From the NCBI GenBank assembly GCA_002928875.1, contig PERO01000020.1, positions 62,001-126,000 on the forward strand: a stretch of 64,000 nucleotides of DNA. The letters run 5' to 3'. Positions 8,840-18,411 of the stretch are shown one piece after another (position 1 is the stretch's first letter; every line of letters starts with the position of its first letter). The notes below the pieces were generated by a model. The model did no database searches. It was not told the origin of the DNA and was given only the letters and a program-made list of their open reading frames with translations. A program made the translations under genes and the position numbers. Source of the DNA: Methylobacterium sp. Lineage in GTDB: Bacteria; Pseudomonadota; Alphaproteobacteria; Rhizobiales; Beijerinckiaceae.

Positions 8840-9511
8840 TCAGAAACGATCCGCGAAGCTTCGCATGATTCCGGCCGTGACGCCCCAGATATAGGCCTCC
8901 GGATGGTCGAGGATGAAGAAGGACCGCTCGCGCCCCCTCCAGAAGATCTCGCCGCGCCGATACTGGCGGGTGTCGAGCGCATGGGCAAGCGGGACCTCGA
9001 AAAGCCGCGCGACCTCGTTGGCATCGGGCGTGAACGTCGCCGCTTCGTCCAGCACCGCCACGAGCGGCTGGACGCGGAAGCCGGTGCCGGAAAAATAGGG
9101 CGGCAGGTAGCCGACCGGCTCGACCGCAGCGGGGGAAAGGCCGATTTCCTCCTCCGCCTCGCGCAAGGCGGCTTGCTCGGCGCTCTCGCCCGGTTCGACC
9201 CGCCCGCCGGGGAAGGCGACCTGCCCGGCATGGCGCGAGAGATGCGCCGCACGCTCGGTGAGCACCAGCGACAGCCCGTGCGGGCGCCGAAGCACGGGCA
9301 CCAGCACCGCCGCCGGCCGGGCCGCGGCCCAGAATTCGGGCTCGGGCGGAATATTCGCGATTTTGTGGCAGCCGAACTGCTCCCAATCCTGGGCCGGATC
9401 GAGCGGGGCCGCGAAGAGCCGGGCGCGGGCGCGCTGCCGGAACGGACCGACCTCGCGGAGTTCCGGCGCCAGTTCGAGGCCAGGAGTTCCGGAGAGCGCT
9501 TGTTCAACCAT
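8840..9511 (-). CDS. NUDIX hydrolase, CoA pyrophosphatase-like
   Basis: The 223-residue protein starts at 9511 (MVEQALSG). It has a complete Nudix box (GGRVEPGES, then REAEEEIGL) preceded by LTERAAHLSRHAGQVAFPGG, the upstream block typical of CoA pyrophosphatases (NudL/YeaB). Those cleave CoA to phosphopantetheine and adenosine 3',5'-bisphosphate. Later blocks are YLPPYFSGTGFRVQPLV and FEVPLAHALD. It is translationally close to DUF1285 upstream (8-base gap) and DUF6111 downstream. The substrate is family inference. Confidence 0.85.
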   Translation of the reverse strand: MVEQALSGTPGLELAPELREVGPFRQRARARLFAAPLDPAQDWEQFGCHKIANIPPEPEFWAAARPAAVLVPVLRRPHGLSLVLTERAAHLSRHAGQVAFPGGRVEPGESAEQAALREAEEEIGLSPAAVEPVGYLPPYFSGTGFRVQPLVAVLDEAATFTPDANEVARLFEVPLAHALDTRQYRRGEIFWRGRERSFFILDHPEAYIWGVTAGIMRSFADRF

Positions 9512-9519
9512 GGTGTCTC

Positions 9520-10080
9520 TCAAGCACGAAACGCCGTTTCGGGCACGGAAAATTCGACGCCGGCCGAGCACAGGACCAATCCGGACGGACGATCCTCGAG
9601 CCGCCCGGCGATCTCCTGCGCGACCATGCGCGTCGCGCGAGCCCAGAGGTCGCCGCGCACATGGATATACGGCTTGAAGCCGCCATCGGACGCCAGCGTG
9701 AGCCGTACCGGGTGATCCGGCCCGGCGACGACGATCTCGTCGAGATTGGTGCGGAAGGCCAGCGCCGGCTGGCCTGCCGCCCCGGCATCCTCCATCTCGA
9801 CCGCGAGAAAGGGGGCGTCATCCACAAGGATGCCCACGCGCTCCACCGGCGTCACCAGCACGTAGCGCTCCGGGTCCTTCCGCAGGATGGAGGCGAAGAG
9901 CTTCACCAGCGGCAGCCGGGTGATGGGGCTGCCCTGATAATGCCACTGGCCATCGGCTGCGATGCGCATGTCGATCTCGCCGCAATAGGCCGGGTTCCAT
10001 TGTTCGACGGGCGGCGCCTTCCGCCCGGCATTGGCACGGGCGAATTCCAGGAAGTGCGGCGGCAGGGCTGGCGTGCTCAT
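9520..10080 (-). CDS. DUF1285 domain protein
   Basis: The 186-residue protein starts at 10080 (MSTPALPPHF); AAAGGAG lies about ten bases upstream. It shows the DUF1285 pattern: PPVEQWNPAYCGEIDMRI, GQWHYQGSPITR, LFASILRKDPERYVLVTPVE and VGILVDDAPFLAVEME. Function is unknown; the fold is reported for some members as a small beta-rich domain. It is the first gene of the operon that ends with cca. Its upstream region (10081-10308) also serves the divergent MoxR operon. Confidence 0.85.
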   Translation of the reverse strand: MSTPALPPHFLEFARANAGRKAPPVEQWNPAYCGEIDMRIAADGQWHYQGSPITRLPLVKLFASILRKDPERYVLVTPVERVGILVDDAPFLAVEMEDAGAAGQPALAFRTNLDEIVVAGPDHPVRLTLASDGGFKPYIHVRGDLWARATRMVAQEIAGRLEDRPSGLVLCSAGVEFSVPETAFRA

Positions 10081-10308
10081 CCGGCAGGCGCTCCTTTCGC
10101 TTCCGATGTAGGCGCGCGACAAGGAAACGCAAAGGGCCGCCACAGCCTCGCCACGATCGGCCGTTCGACTGCTCGCTGCCGGAACGCCCGGCGAAGGACC
10201 ATCCTGCAATTGTGATGGGGATTCGCCGGCCCATGCCGACCTGCCGCATTGCCGAGACGGGACATGCGTTCCAGATTACAGAATCGATGACGGAAAAAGG
10301 AGCGCGCG

Positions 10309-11306
<998 letters not shown>

Positions 11307-11307
<1 letters not shown>

Positions 11308-12269
11308 TGGCGGATCTCGCACGCGCCCTTCCCCGCTTCGGCCGAAACCTGCCCTCGGGATTGCAGCGCGAGGCGGCGGAGCTGTCGAGCGTGCTCGAGC
11401 ATCTCACGGTGGAGGCACGACAGGTCTCGGCGCAGCTCGCCATGGGCATCCATGGCCGCCGGCGTCCCGGTCCGGGCGAGGAATTCTGGGAGTTTCGCGC
11501 CTTCATGCCCGGCGAGGCCGCGCACCGGATCGACTGGCGCCGTTCGGCCCGCGACGATCGCCTCTATGTGCGCGAACGCGAGTGGGAAAGCGCCTCGTCC
11601 TACGCGCTGTGGTTCGATCTCTCGCCGTCGATGCATTTCGTCTCGGCGCTGGCACAGAAACCGAAGCGCGATCGCGCCATCGTGCTGGGCCTCGCCATGG
11701 CGGACATGCTGGTCCATGCCGGCGAGCGGGTGGCGCTGCTCGGTCGCACCAATCCCATGGCCTCGCGCCAGATCATTCCGCGCCTCGCGGAAGCGCTTCT
11801 GCGCCTGCAGAACCAGGACGAGGATACCGGCGGTTTTCCGCCCGACCTCCCCCTGCGCCGGCAGGATCGCCTGATCCTGATCGGCGATTTCATCCTGCCC
11901 GTTGCGGATTTTGCCGCGAAGCTGCAGGCGCTGGCGCATAAGGGCGTGCGGGGCACGATCGTGATGGTGCGCGACCCGGTCGAGGAGGAGTTTCCCTTCG
12001 CGGGCGAGGTGGAGTTCGAAGGTCTCGAAACCCCCGATCTCTGGCGCGTGGGCGAAGCCGGCGAAGTGGCGCAGCGCTACCGCGAGCGCATCCTCGCGCA
12101 CCGCAATGAAATCCGCCGCATCGCGACGCGTCACGGTTTCGGCTTCCTGCATCACGTGACGGATCGGCCGCCGGCGGAGGTGCTGCTGATGCTCGCAGCG
12201 CTGATCGGCGGGCATGTACCCTCCCTCCCCCGGCTTGCCGACGGCGATGTCGAGGAGGCCCGGCCATGA
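11307..12269 (+). CDS. DUF58 domain protein (MoxR partner)
   Basis: The 320-residue protein carries the DUF58 signature GRRRPGPGEEFWEFRAFMPG then DWRRSARDD and LYVREREWE, and a VWA-like region (SYALWFDLSPSMHF). The VWA MIDAS Asp is in FDLSPS. DUF58 proteins accompany MoxR ATPases across bacteria; the biochemical role is not settled. No membrane helix is seen in this one. Start ATG 11307 overlaps the MoxR stop, and its own TGA at 12267-12269 sits in ATGA at the head of a run of short repeats before the next gene. Confidence 0.9.
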
Positions 12270-12286
12270 GGAGCGGGAAACCATGA
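12266..12286 (+). CDS. Micro-ORF 1 (MRSGKP)
   Basis: Six codons then TGA. The ATG overlaps the DUF58 stop (ATGA at 12266-12269), and its own TGA (12284-12286) overlaps the next ATG at 12283. Whether it is translated is unknown; it is listed because it is the first of three identical links. Confidence 0.35.
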   Translation: MRSGKP

Positions 12287-12303
12287 GAAGCGCGAAGCCA
12301 TGA
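12283..12303 (+). CDS. Micro-ORF 2 (MRSAKP)
   Basis: Six codons then TGA. Start and stop both overlap the neighbouring micro-ORFs through ATGA. The sequence differs from micro-ORF 1 at one residue (Gly to Ala). It sits in a different frame from its neighbours because the repeat period is 17. Confidence 0.35.
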   Translation: MRSAKP

Positions 12304-12320
12304 GGAGCGCCAGAGCATGA
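12300..12320 (+). CDS. Micro-ORF 3 (MRSARA)
   Basis: Six codons then TGA at 12318-12320, overlapping the ATG (12317) of the DUF4159 gene. It is the last link of the chain that connects DUF58 translation to the large downstream gene. Confidence 0.35.
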   Translation: MRSARA

Positions 12321-15112
12321 GTGCGCTCGCCTTTGCCGCACCGCTCGCGTTGATCGCGCTGGTGGTTCTGCCCGCGCTCTACTGGCTGCTGCGGCTCACG
12401 CCTCCGCCGCCCAAGCGCCTGCCCCTGCCCACCCTGCCGCTGGTGAAGGACCTCTTGGGCCGCGAGCGCGAGCCGGCCCGCACGCCGCTCTGGCTGCTGC
12501 TGCTGCGCCTGGCCCTGGCCGCCGCGGTCATTCTCGCCGTGGCGGGTCCGCGCTGGCAACCGAACGCAACAGCCCTGCCCGGCGGCACCGGCCCGCTCAT
12601 CCTGATGATCGACGATGGCTGGGCGGCTGCCGGCGACTGGAAAGCCCGGATCGACCGTGTCTCGGGCCTGCTCTCGGAGCAGCCCTCGCGGGCCATCGTG
12701 CTGCTGACCGCCAGCGACGACCGACCGGAATCCGCCCCGGAATCGGCGCGAACCGCGCTCGCCCGGGTGATCGGCCTTGCCCCCAAGCCGTTCCGGCCGG
12801 ATCGCGAGATCATGCTGACCACCGCCGAGCGCCTGCTCGATGCCGATGCGCAGGCCGGCGTGATCTGGATTTCGGACGGCGTGACGACCAGCGGCGAACA
12901 GGCGCGCCTTGCCACGTTCCTCGCCAATTACGGCAGCCGCCTCACCATCCTCTCGCCGCTGGACAAGAGCCCCGTCGCGATTTCTGACGTGAAGGCCTCG
13001 GCGGAAGGGCTCGATATCGCGCTGCTGCGGGCGGGCGGGCGCGGGGGTGCCGAGGCCGGGCTGATCCGCGCGAGCGACGACAAGGGCCGCCCGCTGGGCG
13101 ACGTGACCTTCGCCTTCGAGGCCGGAGGCGCGGAGGCCAAGGCCCGCCTGTCGCTGCCGCTCGAATTGCTGAATGCCGTGGCGCGGCTGGACATTGCCGA
13201 GGCGCGCCACGCCGGCGCCGTTTCCCTCGTGGATGGATCGAGCCGTCGCCGGCGGGTGGCGATCGTGACGGGCGAAACGACCGACACCGCGCAGCCGCTG
13301 GTTTCCGGCCGCTTCTTTGCCACGCGGGCCTTGCAGCCCTATTCGGAACTGCGCGAACCGGCGCGCGGCACGTCAGATCCCATCGAGCGGGCGCTCGAGG
13401 AGCGGCCGGATATCCTGGTTCTGGTCGATATCGGCACGCTTGCGGGCACGACGGCGGAAACGGTCGGCCGTTTCGTCGAGAATGGCGGCACGCTCATCCG
13501 CTTTGCCGGTCCCGGCCTCGCGGCCGCCAGCGACGACCTTCTCCCTGTGCGTCTGAGGCGCGGGGGCCGCATCCTCGGCGGCGCGCTGTCATGGGATCGG
13601 CCGCAGAAGCTCGGCGCCTTCCCCGAGAGTTCGCCCTTTGCCGGCATCCCCATCCGCGAGGAAATCCGTGTCGAACGGCAGGTGCTGGCCGAGCCGGATT
13701 CCACGCTCACCCGCGCGAGCTGGGCTGTCCTGGAGGATGGCACGCCGCTCGTCTCCGCCGCGCCGCGCGGCAAGGGGCAGATCATCCTCTTTCACGTCAC
13801 TGCCGATACAAGCTGGTCGAACCTGCCGCTTTCGGGCATTTTCGTCGACATGCTGCGTCGCTGTCTGCAACTCGCCTCAAGCCAAGCCCAGGCCGGACCG
13901 GGGGATAACGCCAACGTGGAACGCCTGCCGCCGCGGCTCACGCTCGATGGCTTCGGCACGCTGTCCGCGCCGCCGGCAACCGCGCGCCCGCTCGATCCGC
14001 GTCGCACAGGCAGCGGGACGCGTGAAAATCCGCCGGGATTCTATGGTCCGCCCGAAGCGAGCGTGGCGGTGAACGCCGTGAGCGCCGGCGATGGGCTGCG
14101 CGGCATCGACTGGCAGGGCCATGGCGTCCAGGGGCTTGTGGGTGCCGCTGCTTTGGATCTCAGACCCTGGTTCATGGGGCTTGCGGCCTTGCTGATCCTG
14201 CTCGACGCGCTGGCGGTTCTGTGGATATCGACGGGCGGCCTGCGCCGGAATGTCCGGACGGCCGCGGCCGCGGCACTGCTCGCAGCCGCGTTCGGCGGGC
14301 TCGCCCTCCCGCCCCGGGCCGAGGCCCAGACCGCGCCGAACGCGGCGCAATCGCCGCCGATCAGCACGACGCCGGAGGAAATGCGCTCGGCGCTCCGTCC
14401 GCGCATCGCCTTCGTCATCACGGGCAATGCCAGCGTGGATGAGGCGAGCCGGCAGGGGCTGATCGGGCTCGGGCAGGCGCTGCAGCAACGCACCGCCATC
14501 AGCCTCGACGAACCGATCGGCATCAATCCGGAGAAGGACGAACTGGTCTTCTTCCCGATGATCTACTGGCCGGTCCTGCCCGATCAGCCGCGTCCGCCGG
14601 AGGGCGCGATCCGCGCCATCGATACCTACATGAAGAATGGCGGGACGGTGGTGTTCGATACCCGCGACGCCTTCGCCCAGCGCTCGGGCAGCCAGGTCAC
14701 CGCCGAGACGCGCGCGCTGCGCCGCATGCTGACCTCGCTCGATATCCCCGCGCTCGAACCCGTTCCGGCCGACCACGTGCTGACGAAGACCTTCTACCTG
14801 CTCGACCGCATGATTGGCCGTTACGTCGCCGGCGACACCTGGGTGGAGGCGATTTCCGGCTCCCGCGATGTGAAGGTGCCGGCGCGGGCGGGCGATCGCG
14901 TGTCGCCGCTCATCATCACCAGCAACGATCTCGCCGCCGCCTGGGCGGTGGATCGCCTGGGCCAGCCGCTCTTTCCGCTCGTGCCGGGCGAGCCGCGCCA
15001 GCGTGAATTCGCCCTGCGCACCGGCGTGAACATCGTGATGTATGTGATGACCGGCAATTACAAGGCCGACCAGGTGCATGTGCCGGCGCTCCTCGAAAGG
15101 CTTGGCCAATGA
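12317..15112 (+). CDS. DUF4159 domain membrane protein with BatA-like N-terminus
   Basis: The 931-residue protein has an N-terminal BatA/aerotolerance-type segment with two helices (PLALIALVVLPALYWLLRL and LLLLRLALAAAVILAVAG) flanking a short basic stretch. A VWA-like region with ILMIDDGWAA follows, then a glutamine-amidotransferase-like fold and a middle membrane helix (MGLAALLILLDALAVLW). The C-terminal DUF4159 domain (from about 690) includes RIAFVITGNA and GGTVVFDTRDA. It is probably the membrane component of the MoxR/DUF58 system. ATG 12317 is reached through the chain of micro-ORFs, and its TGA overlaps the ATG of the next gene. Confidence 0.88.
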   Translation: MSALAFAAPLALIALVVLPALYWLLRLTPPPPKRLPLPTLPLVKDLLGREREPARTPLWLLLLRLALAAAVILAVAGPRWQPNATALPGGTGPLILMIDDGWAAAGDWKARIDRVSGLLSEQPSRAIVLLTASDDRPESAPESARTALARVIGLAPKPFRPDREIMLTTAERLLDADAQAGVIWISDGVTTSGEQARLATFLANYGSRLTILSPLDKSPVAISDVKASAEGLDIALLRAGGRGGAEAGLIRASDDKGRPLGDVTFAFEAGGAEAKARLSLPLELLNAVARLDIAEARHAGAVSLVDGSSRRRRVAIVTGETTDTAQPLVSGRFFATRALQPYSELREPARGTSDPIERALEERPDILVLVDIGTLAGTTAETVGRFVENGGTLIRFAGPGLAAASDDLLPVRLRRGGRILGGALSWDRPQKLGAFPESSPFAGIPIREEIRVERQVLAEPDSTLTRASWAVLEDGTPLVSAAPRGKGQIILFHVTADTSWSNLPLSGIFVDMLRRCLQLASSQAQAGPGDNANVERLPPRLTLDGFGTLSAPPATARPLDPRRTGSGTRENPPGFYGPPEASVAVNAVSAGDGLRGIDWQGHGVQGLVGAAALDLRPWFMGLAALLILLDALAVLWISTGGLRRNVRTAAAAALLAAAFGGLALPPRAEAQTAPNAAQSPPISTTPEEMRSALRPRIAFVITGNASVDEASRQGLIGLGQALQQRTAISLDEPIGINPEKDELVFFPMIYWPVLPDQPRPPEGAIRAIDTYMKNGGTVVFDTRDAFAQRSGSQVTAETRALRRMLTSLDIPALEPVPADHVLTKTFYLLDRMIGRYVAGDTWVEAISGSRDVKVPARAGDRVSPLIITSNDLAAAWAVDRLGQPLFPLVPGEPRQREFALRTGVNIVMYVMTGNYKADQVHVPALLERLGQ

Positions 15113-17223
15113 ATGCGGACCGGCTGAGCCTCGATTTCTCGCCTTTCCTGCCCTGGCCGGTGCTGCTCGGCTTCGCGGCTCTCGCCCTGGCGATCTGCAT
15201 CGTGCTGGTGTTTCGGGGCAAGCGCGGCGCCTGGCTGCGATTGGCCGCCACGATCCTCATCTGCCTCGGGCTTGCCGATCCGCGCCTCGTGAACGAGAAG
15301 CGCGACCCGCTGACGGACATCGTCGCGGTGGTCGTCGATCGTTCGGGCTCGCAGAACCTCGCGACCCGGCCTGCCGAGACCGAGGAAGCCCTGCGCGAGG
15401 TGACGGAGGCGCTGAAGCGTCGTCCCAATACCGAGATCCGCATGGTCGATGTCTTCGAGCGCGACGGCTCGTCGGATGGCACGCGCCTCTTCGAGACGCT
15501 CGCCGCGACGACGCGCGACGTGCCGCAGGATCGCCTGGCCGGTGTCATCGCCATCACGGATGGCGTGGTGCACGACGTGCCGGGCGAGCGGGCGCGGCTG
15601 GGCTTCACGGCGCCGTTCCACGGGCTGATCACCGGTCGCGCGAACGAGTTCGACCGCCGCATCGAACTGGTGGAAGCCCCGCGCTTCGGGCTCGTCGGCA
15701 AGGAGGTCACGGCCATCGTGCGCGTGGAGACGCAGGGCGAGAGTGCCGCGCCTTTGCGTCTCTCCCTCCGGCAGAACGGCGAGACCTTGCCGTCGCGCCC
15801 GGTGGTGCCCGGCGTGCCCTTCCGCGTGACTTTGCGCCTCGACCGCGCCGGGCTGAACCTGTTCGAGGTCGGCATCGAGACGGCGCCGGGCGAACTCACC
15901 GGCCTCAACAACATTCTGGCCATCCCCATCGAGGGCGTGCGCGAGAAGCTGCGCGTGCTGCTGGTTTCCGGCGAGCCGCACAATGGCGAGCGCACCTGGC
16001 GCAACCTGCTGAAGGCCGATCCGAATGTCGATCTCGTGCATTTCACCATTCTCCGCCCGCCGGAGAAACAGGACGGCACGCCCACGAACGAACTCTCGCT
16101 GATCGCCTTCCCCACGCGCGAACTTTTCGTGCAGAAGATCAAGGAATTCGATCTCATCATCTTCGACCGCTACTCGAACCAGACCTTCCTCCCCACGCTC
16201 TATTTCGAGAACATGGTGCGCTATGTGCGCGATGGCGGCGCGATGCTCTTCGCGGTGGGGCCGGAATTCGTGGCGCGGAACGGGCTCCTGACGACGCCAC
16301 TGAAGGACATCATGCCGGCCGAGCCGACCGGCAACATCATCGAGCGCGCCTATCGCGCCGAGGTGACCGATCTCGGCCAGAAGCACCCCGTCACCCGCAA
16401 GCTCGAAGGCGCCAACGAGGGCAATGGCCCCATCGCCGTGCGGGCCGCGCGCTGGTCGCCCTGGTTCCGGCAGATCGCGGCCCGCCCGCGCGATGGCCAG
16501 GGCCTGATGACCGGCGCCGATGGACTGCCGCTGCTCGTGCTGAAGCGCGAGGGCAAGGGGCGTGTCGGGCTGTTCCTCTCCGATCACGTCTGGCTCTGGG
16601 CGCGCGGCTATCAGGGCGGCGGGCCCTATCTCGACGTGCTGCGCCGTCTGTCGCACTGGCTGATGAAGGAGCCGGAACTCGAGGAAGAGGCCCTGCGCCT
16701 GATGGTCAGCAGCAATCGCCTGCTCATCGAGCGTCGCACGATCGGCGGCCCGCCGGGCGATGTCGAACTCACCAATCCGGCCGGCGAAACCTTGCCGATC
16801 ACGCTCGCCGAGACAGAGCCTGGCCTCTGGCAGGCCGAGGTTGCGATCCGCCGCGCCGGCCTGCATCGCGCGAGCAATGGCGGGCTTCTCGCCTTCGCGA
16901 ATGCAGGCCCCCCGAACCCGCGCGAATTCCGGGCGGTAATTTCCACGACCGAGATGCTCCAACCGGTCGCGGAATGGACCGGCGGCTCGGTGCGGCGCAT
17001 CGCGGCGAACGGCCCGGTGACCATGCCGCGTATCGTCGATATCCGCGCGGGCAGCCGCTTTGCGGGTTCGGATTACATCGGCTTGCGGCCGAACACGGCC
17101 TCGATCCTGCGCGGCATCACCATCACGCCGCTGGGCGTGGGTTTCCTCGGTCTGGGTCTGTTGCTGCTGCCGCTCATCGCGATGTGGTTCGGCGAGGGGC
17201 GTCGCCGCCAGCCGCGGGCCTGA
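15109..17223 (+). CDS. Large membrane protein with VWA-like and amidotransferase-like regions
   Basis: The 704-residue protein starts with two predicted helices (PVLLGFAALALAICIVLVF and WLRLAATILICLGLA), then a VWA-type start (VAVVVDRSGSQN) with the MIDAS pattern DxSGS replaced by DRSGS. A class I glutamine-amidotransferase-like region lies around 280-560 (LRVLLVSGEPHNGERTW, LIIFDRYSNQTFLP, MLFAVGPEF), and a terminal helix (FLGLGLLLLPLIAMWF) precedes a basic tail. It partners the preceding DUF4159 protein, with a four-base ATGA overlap. In Hyphomicrobiales these two usually end the MoxR operon. The molecular role is unknown. Confidence 0.85.
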   Translation: MNADRLSLDFSPFLPWPVLLGFAALALAICIVLVFRGKRGAWLRLAATILICLGLADPRLVNEKRDPLTDIVAVVVDRSGSQNLATRPAETEEALREVTEALKRRPNTEIRMVDVFERDGSSDGTRLFETLAATTRDVPQDRLAGVIAITDGVVHDVPGERARLGFTAPFHGLITGRANEFDRRIELVEAPRFGLVGKEVTAIVRVETQGESAAPLRLSLRQNGETLPSRPVVPGVPFRVTLRLDRAGLNLFEVGIETAPGELTGLNNILAIPIEGVREKLRVLLVSGEPHNGERTWRNLLKADPNVDLVHFTILRPPEKQDGTPTNELSLIAFPTRELFVQKIKEFDLIIFDRYSNQTFLPTLYFENMVRYVRDGGAMLFAVGPEFVARNGLLTTPLKDIMPAEPTGNIIERAYRAEVTDLGQKHPVTRKLEGANEGNGPIAVRAARWSPWFRQIAARPRDGQGLMTGADGLPLLVLKREGKGRVGLFLSDHVWLWARGYQGGGPYLDVLRRLSHWLMKEPELEEEALRLMVSSNRLLIERRTIGGPPGDVELTNPAGETLPITLAETEPGLWQAEVAIRRAGLHRASNGGLLAFANAGPPNPREFRAVISTTEMLQPVAEWTGGSVRRIAANGPVTMPRIVDIRAGSRFAGSDYIGLRPNTASILRGITITPLGVGFLGLGLLLLPLIAMWFGEGRRRQPRA

Positions 17224-17235
17224 AGCCGCGCGCCG

Positions 17236-17255
17236 CCGCGCGCTTCAGCGCGCGG
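17236..17255. terminator. GC-rich hairpin between convergent genes
   Basis: CCGCGCGC-TTCA-GCGCGCGG is an eight-base perfect stem with a four-base loop. The loop contains the stop codon (TCA on the + strand) of the GNAT gene. There is no T-tract, so it is at best a weak or Rho-assisted terminator for the operon ending at 17223 and for the convergent GNAT gene. Confidence 0.4.
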
Positions 17256-17742
17256 GCACGAGCGGCCCGGAAAGGCTCGCGCCGGTCTCCGTCAGCGGCA
17301 GGATGAGCAGGCGACCGGGATCGACTGGCCCCGGCAGGGTGATGCGGCCCATCGGCACGCGCTTGTAGCCATGGCGGCCGTAATAGGGCTCATCGCCCAC
17401 GAGCAGGATCGCATCGGATTTCAGCGCGCGGGCCGCCTGTTCGCAGCGCTGCAGGAGTGCGGCACCGATGCCGCGCTTCTCGAAGGCCGGCTCCACCGTC
17501 AGCGGCCCGAGCATGAAGGCGCGGGCCTCGCCCAGCCGGACCGGAGTCAATTGCACCGAACCCACGAGCAGCGAGCCCACGCGCGCCACGAAGCCGAGCG
17601 ATTCCGCCGCGCTCGCCTGCTCGCGGATGCGGTAGGCCGTGCGCGCGAAGCGACCGGGGCCGAAGGCGCGCTGGTGCAACTTCTCGATCGCGGGGTCGTC
17701 CGCCGCGTTGGCCGCATCGATCGTGATGGAGAGTTCGTTCAT
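17245..17742 (-). CDS. GNAT-family N-acetyltransferase
   Basis: The 165-residue protein has the GNAT acetyl-CoA-binding motif A (LTVEPAFEKRGIGAALLQRCE), preceded by FVARVGSLLVGSVQLTPVR and followed by ILLVGDEPYYGRHGYKRVP, which places it near the YhbS-like subgroup. The acyl acceptor is unknown. The start at 17742 (MNELSITID) is the only good one. It is convergent with the MoxR operon; about 108 bases separate it from the NUDIX gene upstream on the same strand, and nothing recognisable lies in that gap. Confidence 0.88.
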   Translation of the reverse strand: MNELSITIDAANAADDPAIEKLHQRAFGPGRFARTAYRIREQASAAESLGFVARVGSLLVGSVQLTPVRLGEARAFMLGPLTVEPAFEKRGIGAALLQRCEQAARALKSDAILLVGDEPYYGRHGYKRVPMGRITLPGPVDPGRLLILPLTETGASLSGPLVPAR

Positions 17743-17850
17743 GGACCCGCGCTTCCCCCGTCAGGACCGGAAAGTCAAGCGATGACGCAAGCCGTGCCGG
17801 CTTCCCGCGCGAGGTGCGGGGCGCGCCGGGTCCGATCCGGACAAAGCGGG

Positions 17851-18291
17851 TCACCAATGGGTGGGGTGAGCGAGCCCCTCGCGCCATTCCCGCAGGCGGT
17901 GCGCCGTTGCGGCCGTCACCCCTTCCGGCAGCGCATCCAGCGCGAAGAAGCCGCTTTCGGCAATCTCGCGATCCGGCAGGCGCGGCGCGACCTGTCGCAC
18001 GTCCCGCGCGAGATAGAGCATCACGTGATCGCGACCGATGCCCGCCCGGTTGAGGAACACGCCGAGCAGCTGCGGCTCGGCGGCACATTCCAGATGCCCT
18101 TCCTCGGCGAGTTCCGAGGCCACGGCGTCCCGCGCGGTCTGGCCCGGCTCGATGCCGCCGCCCGGCAGGTGCCAGCCCGGCACATAGGTGTGGCGCACGA
18201 GGAAGACGCGACCCTGCGCGTCGAGCGCGATCACCCGGACGCCCAGGCTCATCCCACGCCGGAACAGGAACCAGGTGTGGAACAGTTTCAC
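17851..18291 (-). CDS. NUDIX domain protein with degenerate Nudix box
   Basis: The 146-residue protein is called from the GTG at 18291 (read MKLFHTWFLFRRGMSLGVR), which matches relatives beginning with an aromatic-rich helix before MTLGVR; the ATG at 18252 is an alternative. Nudix features: VFLVRHTYVPGWHLPGGGIE then SELAEEGHL. The canonical first Glu is Thr (PGQTARD), the Arg of REUxEE is Ser, and the final Gly is His, while the two metal-binding Glu remain. The family commonly hydrolyses nucleoside diphosphate derivatives; activity here is uncertain. It is divergent from the metallophosphoesterase gene. Confidence 0.78.
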   Translation of the reverse strand: MKLFHTWFLFRRGMSLGVRVIALDAQGRVFLVRHTYVPGWHLPGGGIEPGQTARDAVASELAEEGHLECAAEPQLLGVFLNRAGIGRDHVMLYLARDVRQVAPRLPDREIAESGFFALDALPEGVTAATAHRLREWREGLAHPTHW

Positions 18292-18411
18292 GGCCCAGCG
18301 CTGCCGCCGGCCGAGACGGGGCGGCGTTTCGCCCCTTGACGACCGCCCCGCATCATACGAGACGGAGCCGGAGCGCCCTGCCTCGTCGGCACCGGGCGAG
18401 ACAGGCACGCC

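Larger units (their letters stand above)
12264..12331 (+). repeat. 17-base tandem repeat between DUF58 and DUF4159 genes
   Basis: Three copies begin at 12264, 12281 and 12298 (CCATGAGGAGCGGGAAA, CCATGAGAAGCGCGAAG, CCATGAGGAGCGCCAGA), and a degenerate fourth (GCATGAGTGCG...) carries the start codon of the DUF4159 gene. Every copy holds an ATGA and a purine-rich Shine-Dalgarno-like run. Because 17 is not a multiple of three, the ATGs fall in successive frames. Confidence 0.9.

Noticed and set aside
9512..9571. Longer N-terminus for the NUDIX hydrolase
   Set aside because: It would overlap the DUF1285 coding region by about 50 bases; MVEQALSG at 9511 gives a normal eight-base gap.
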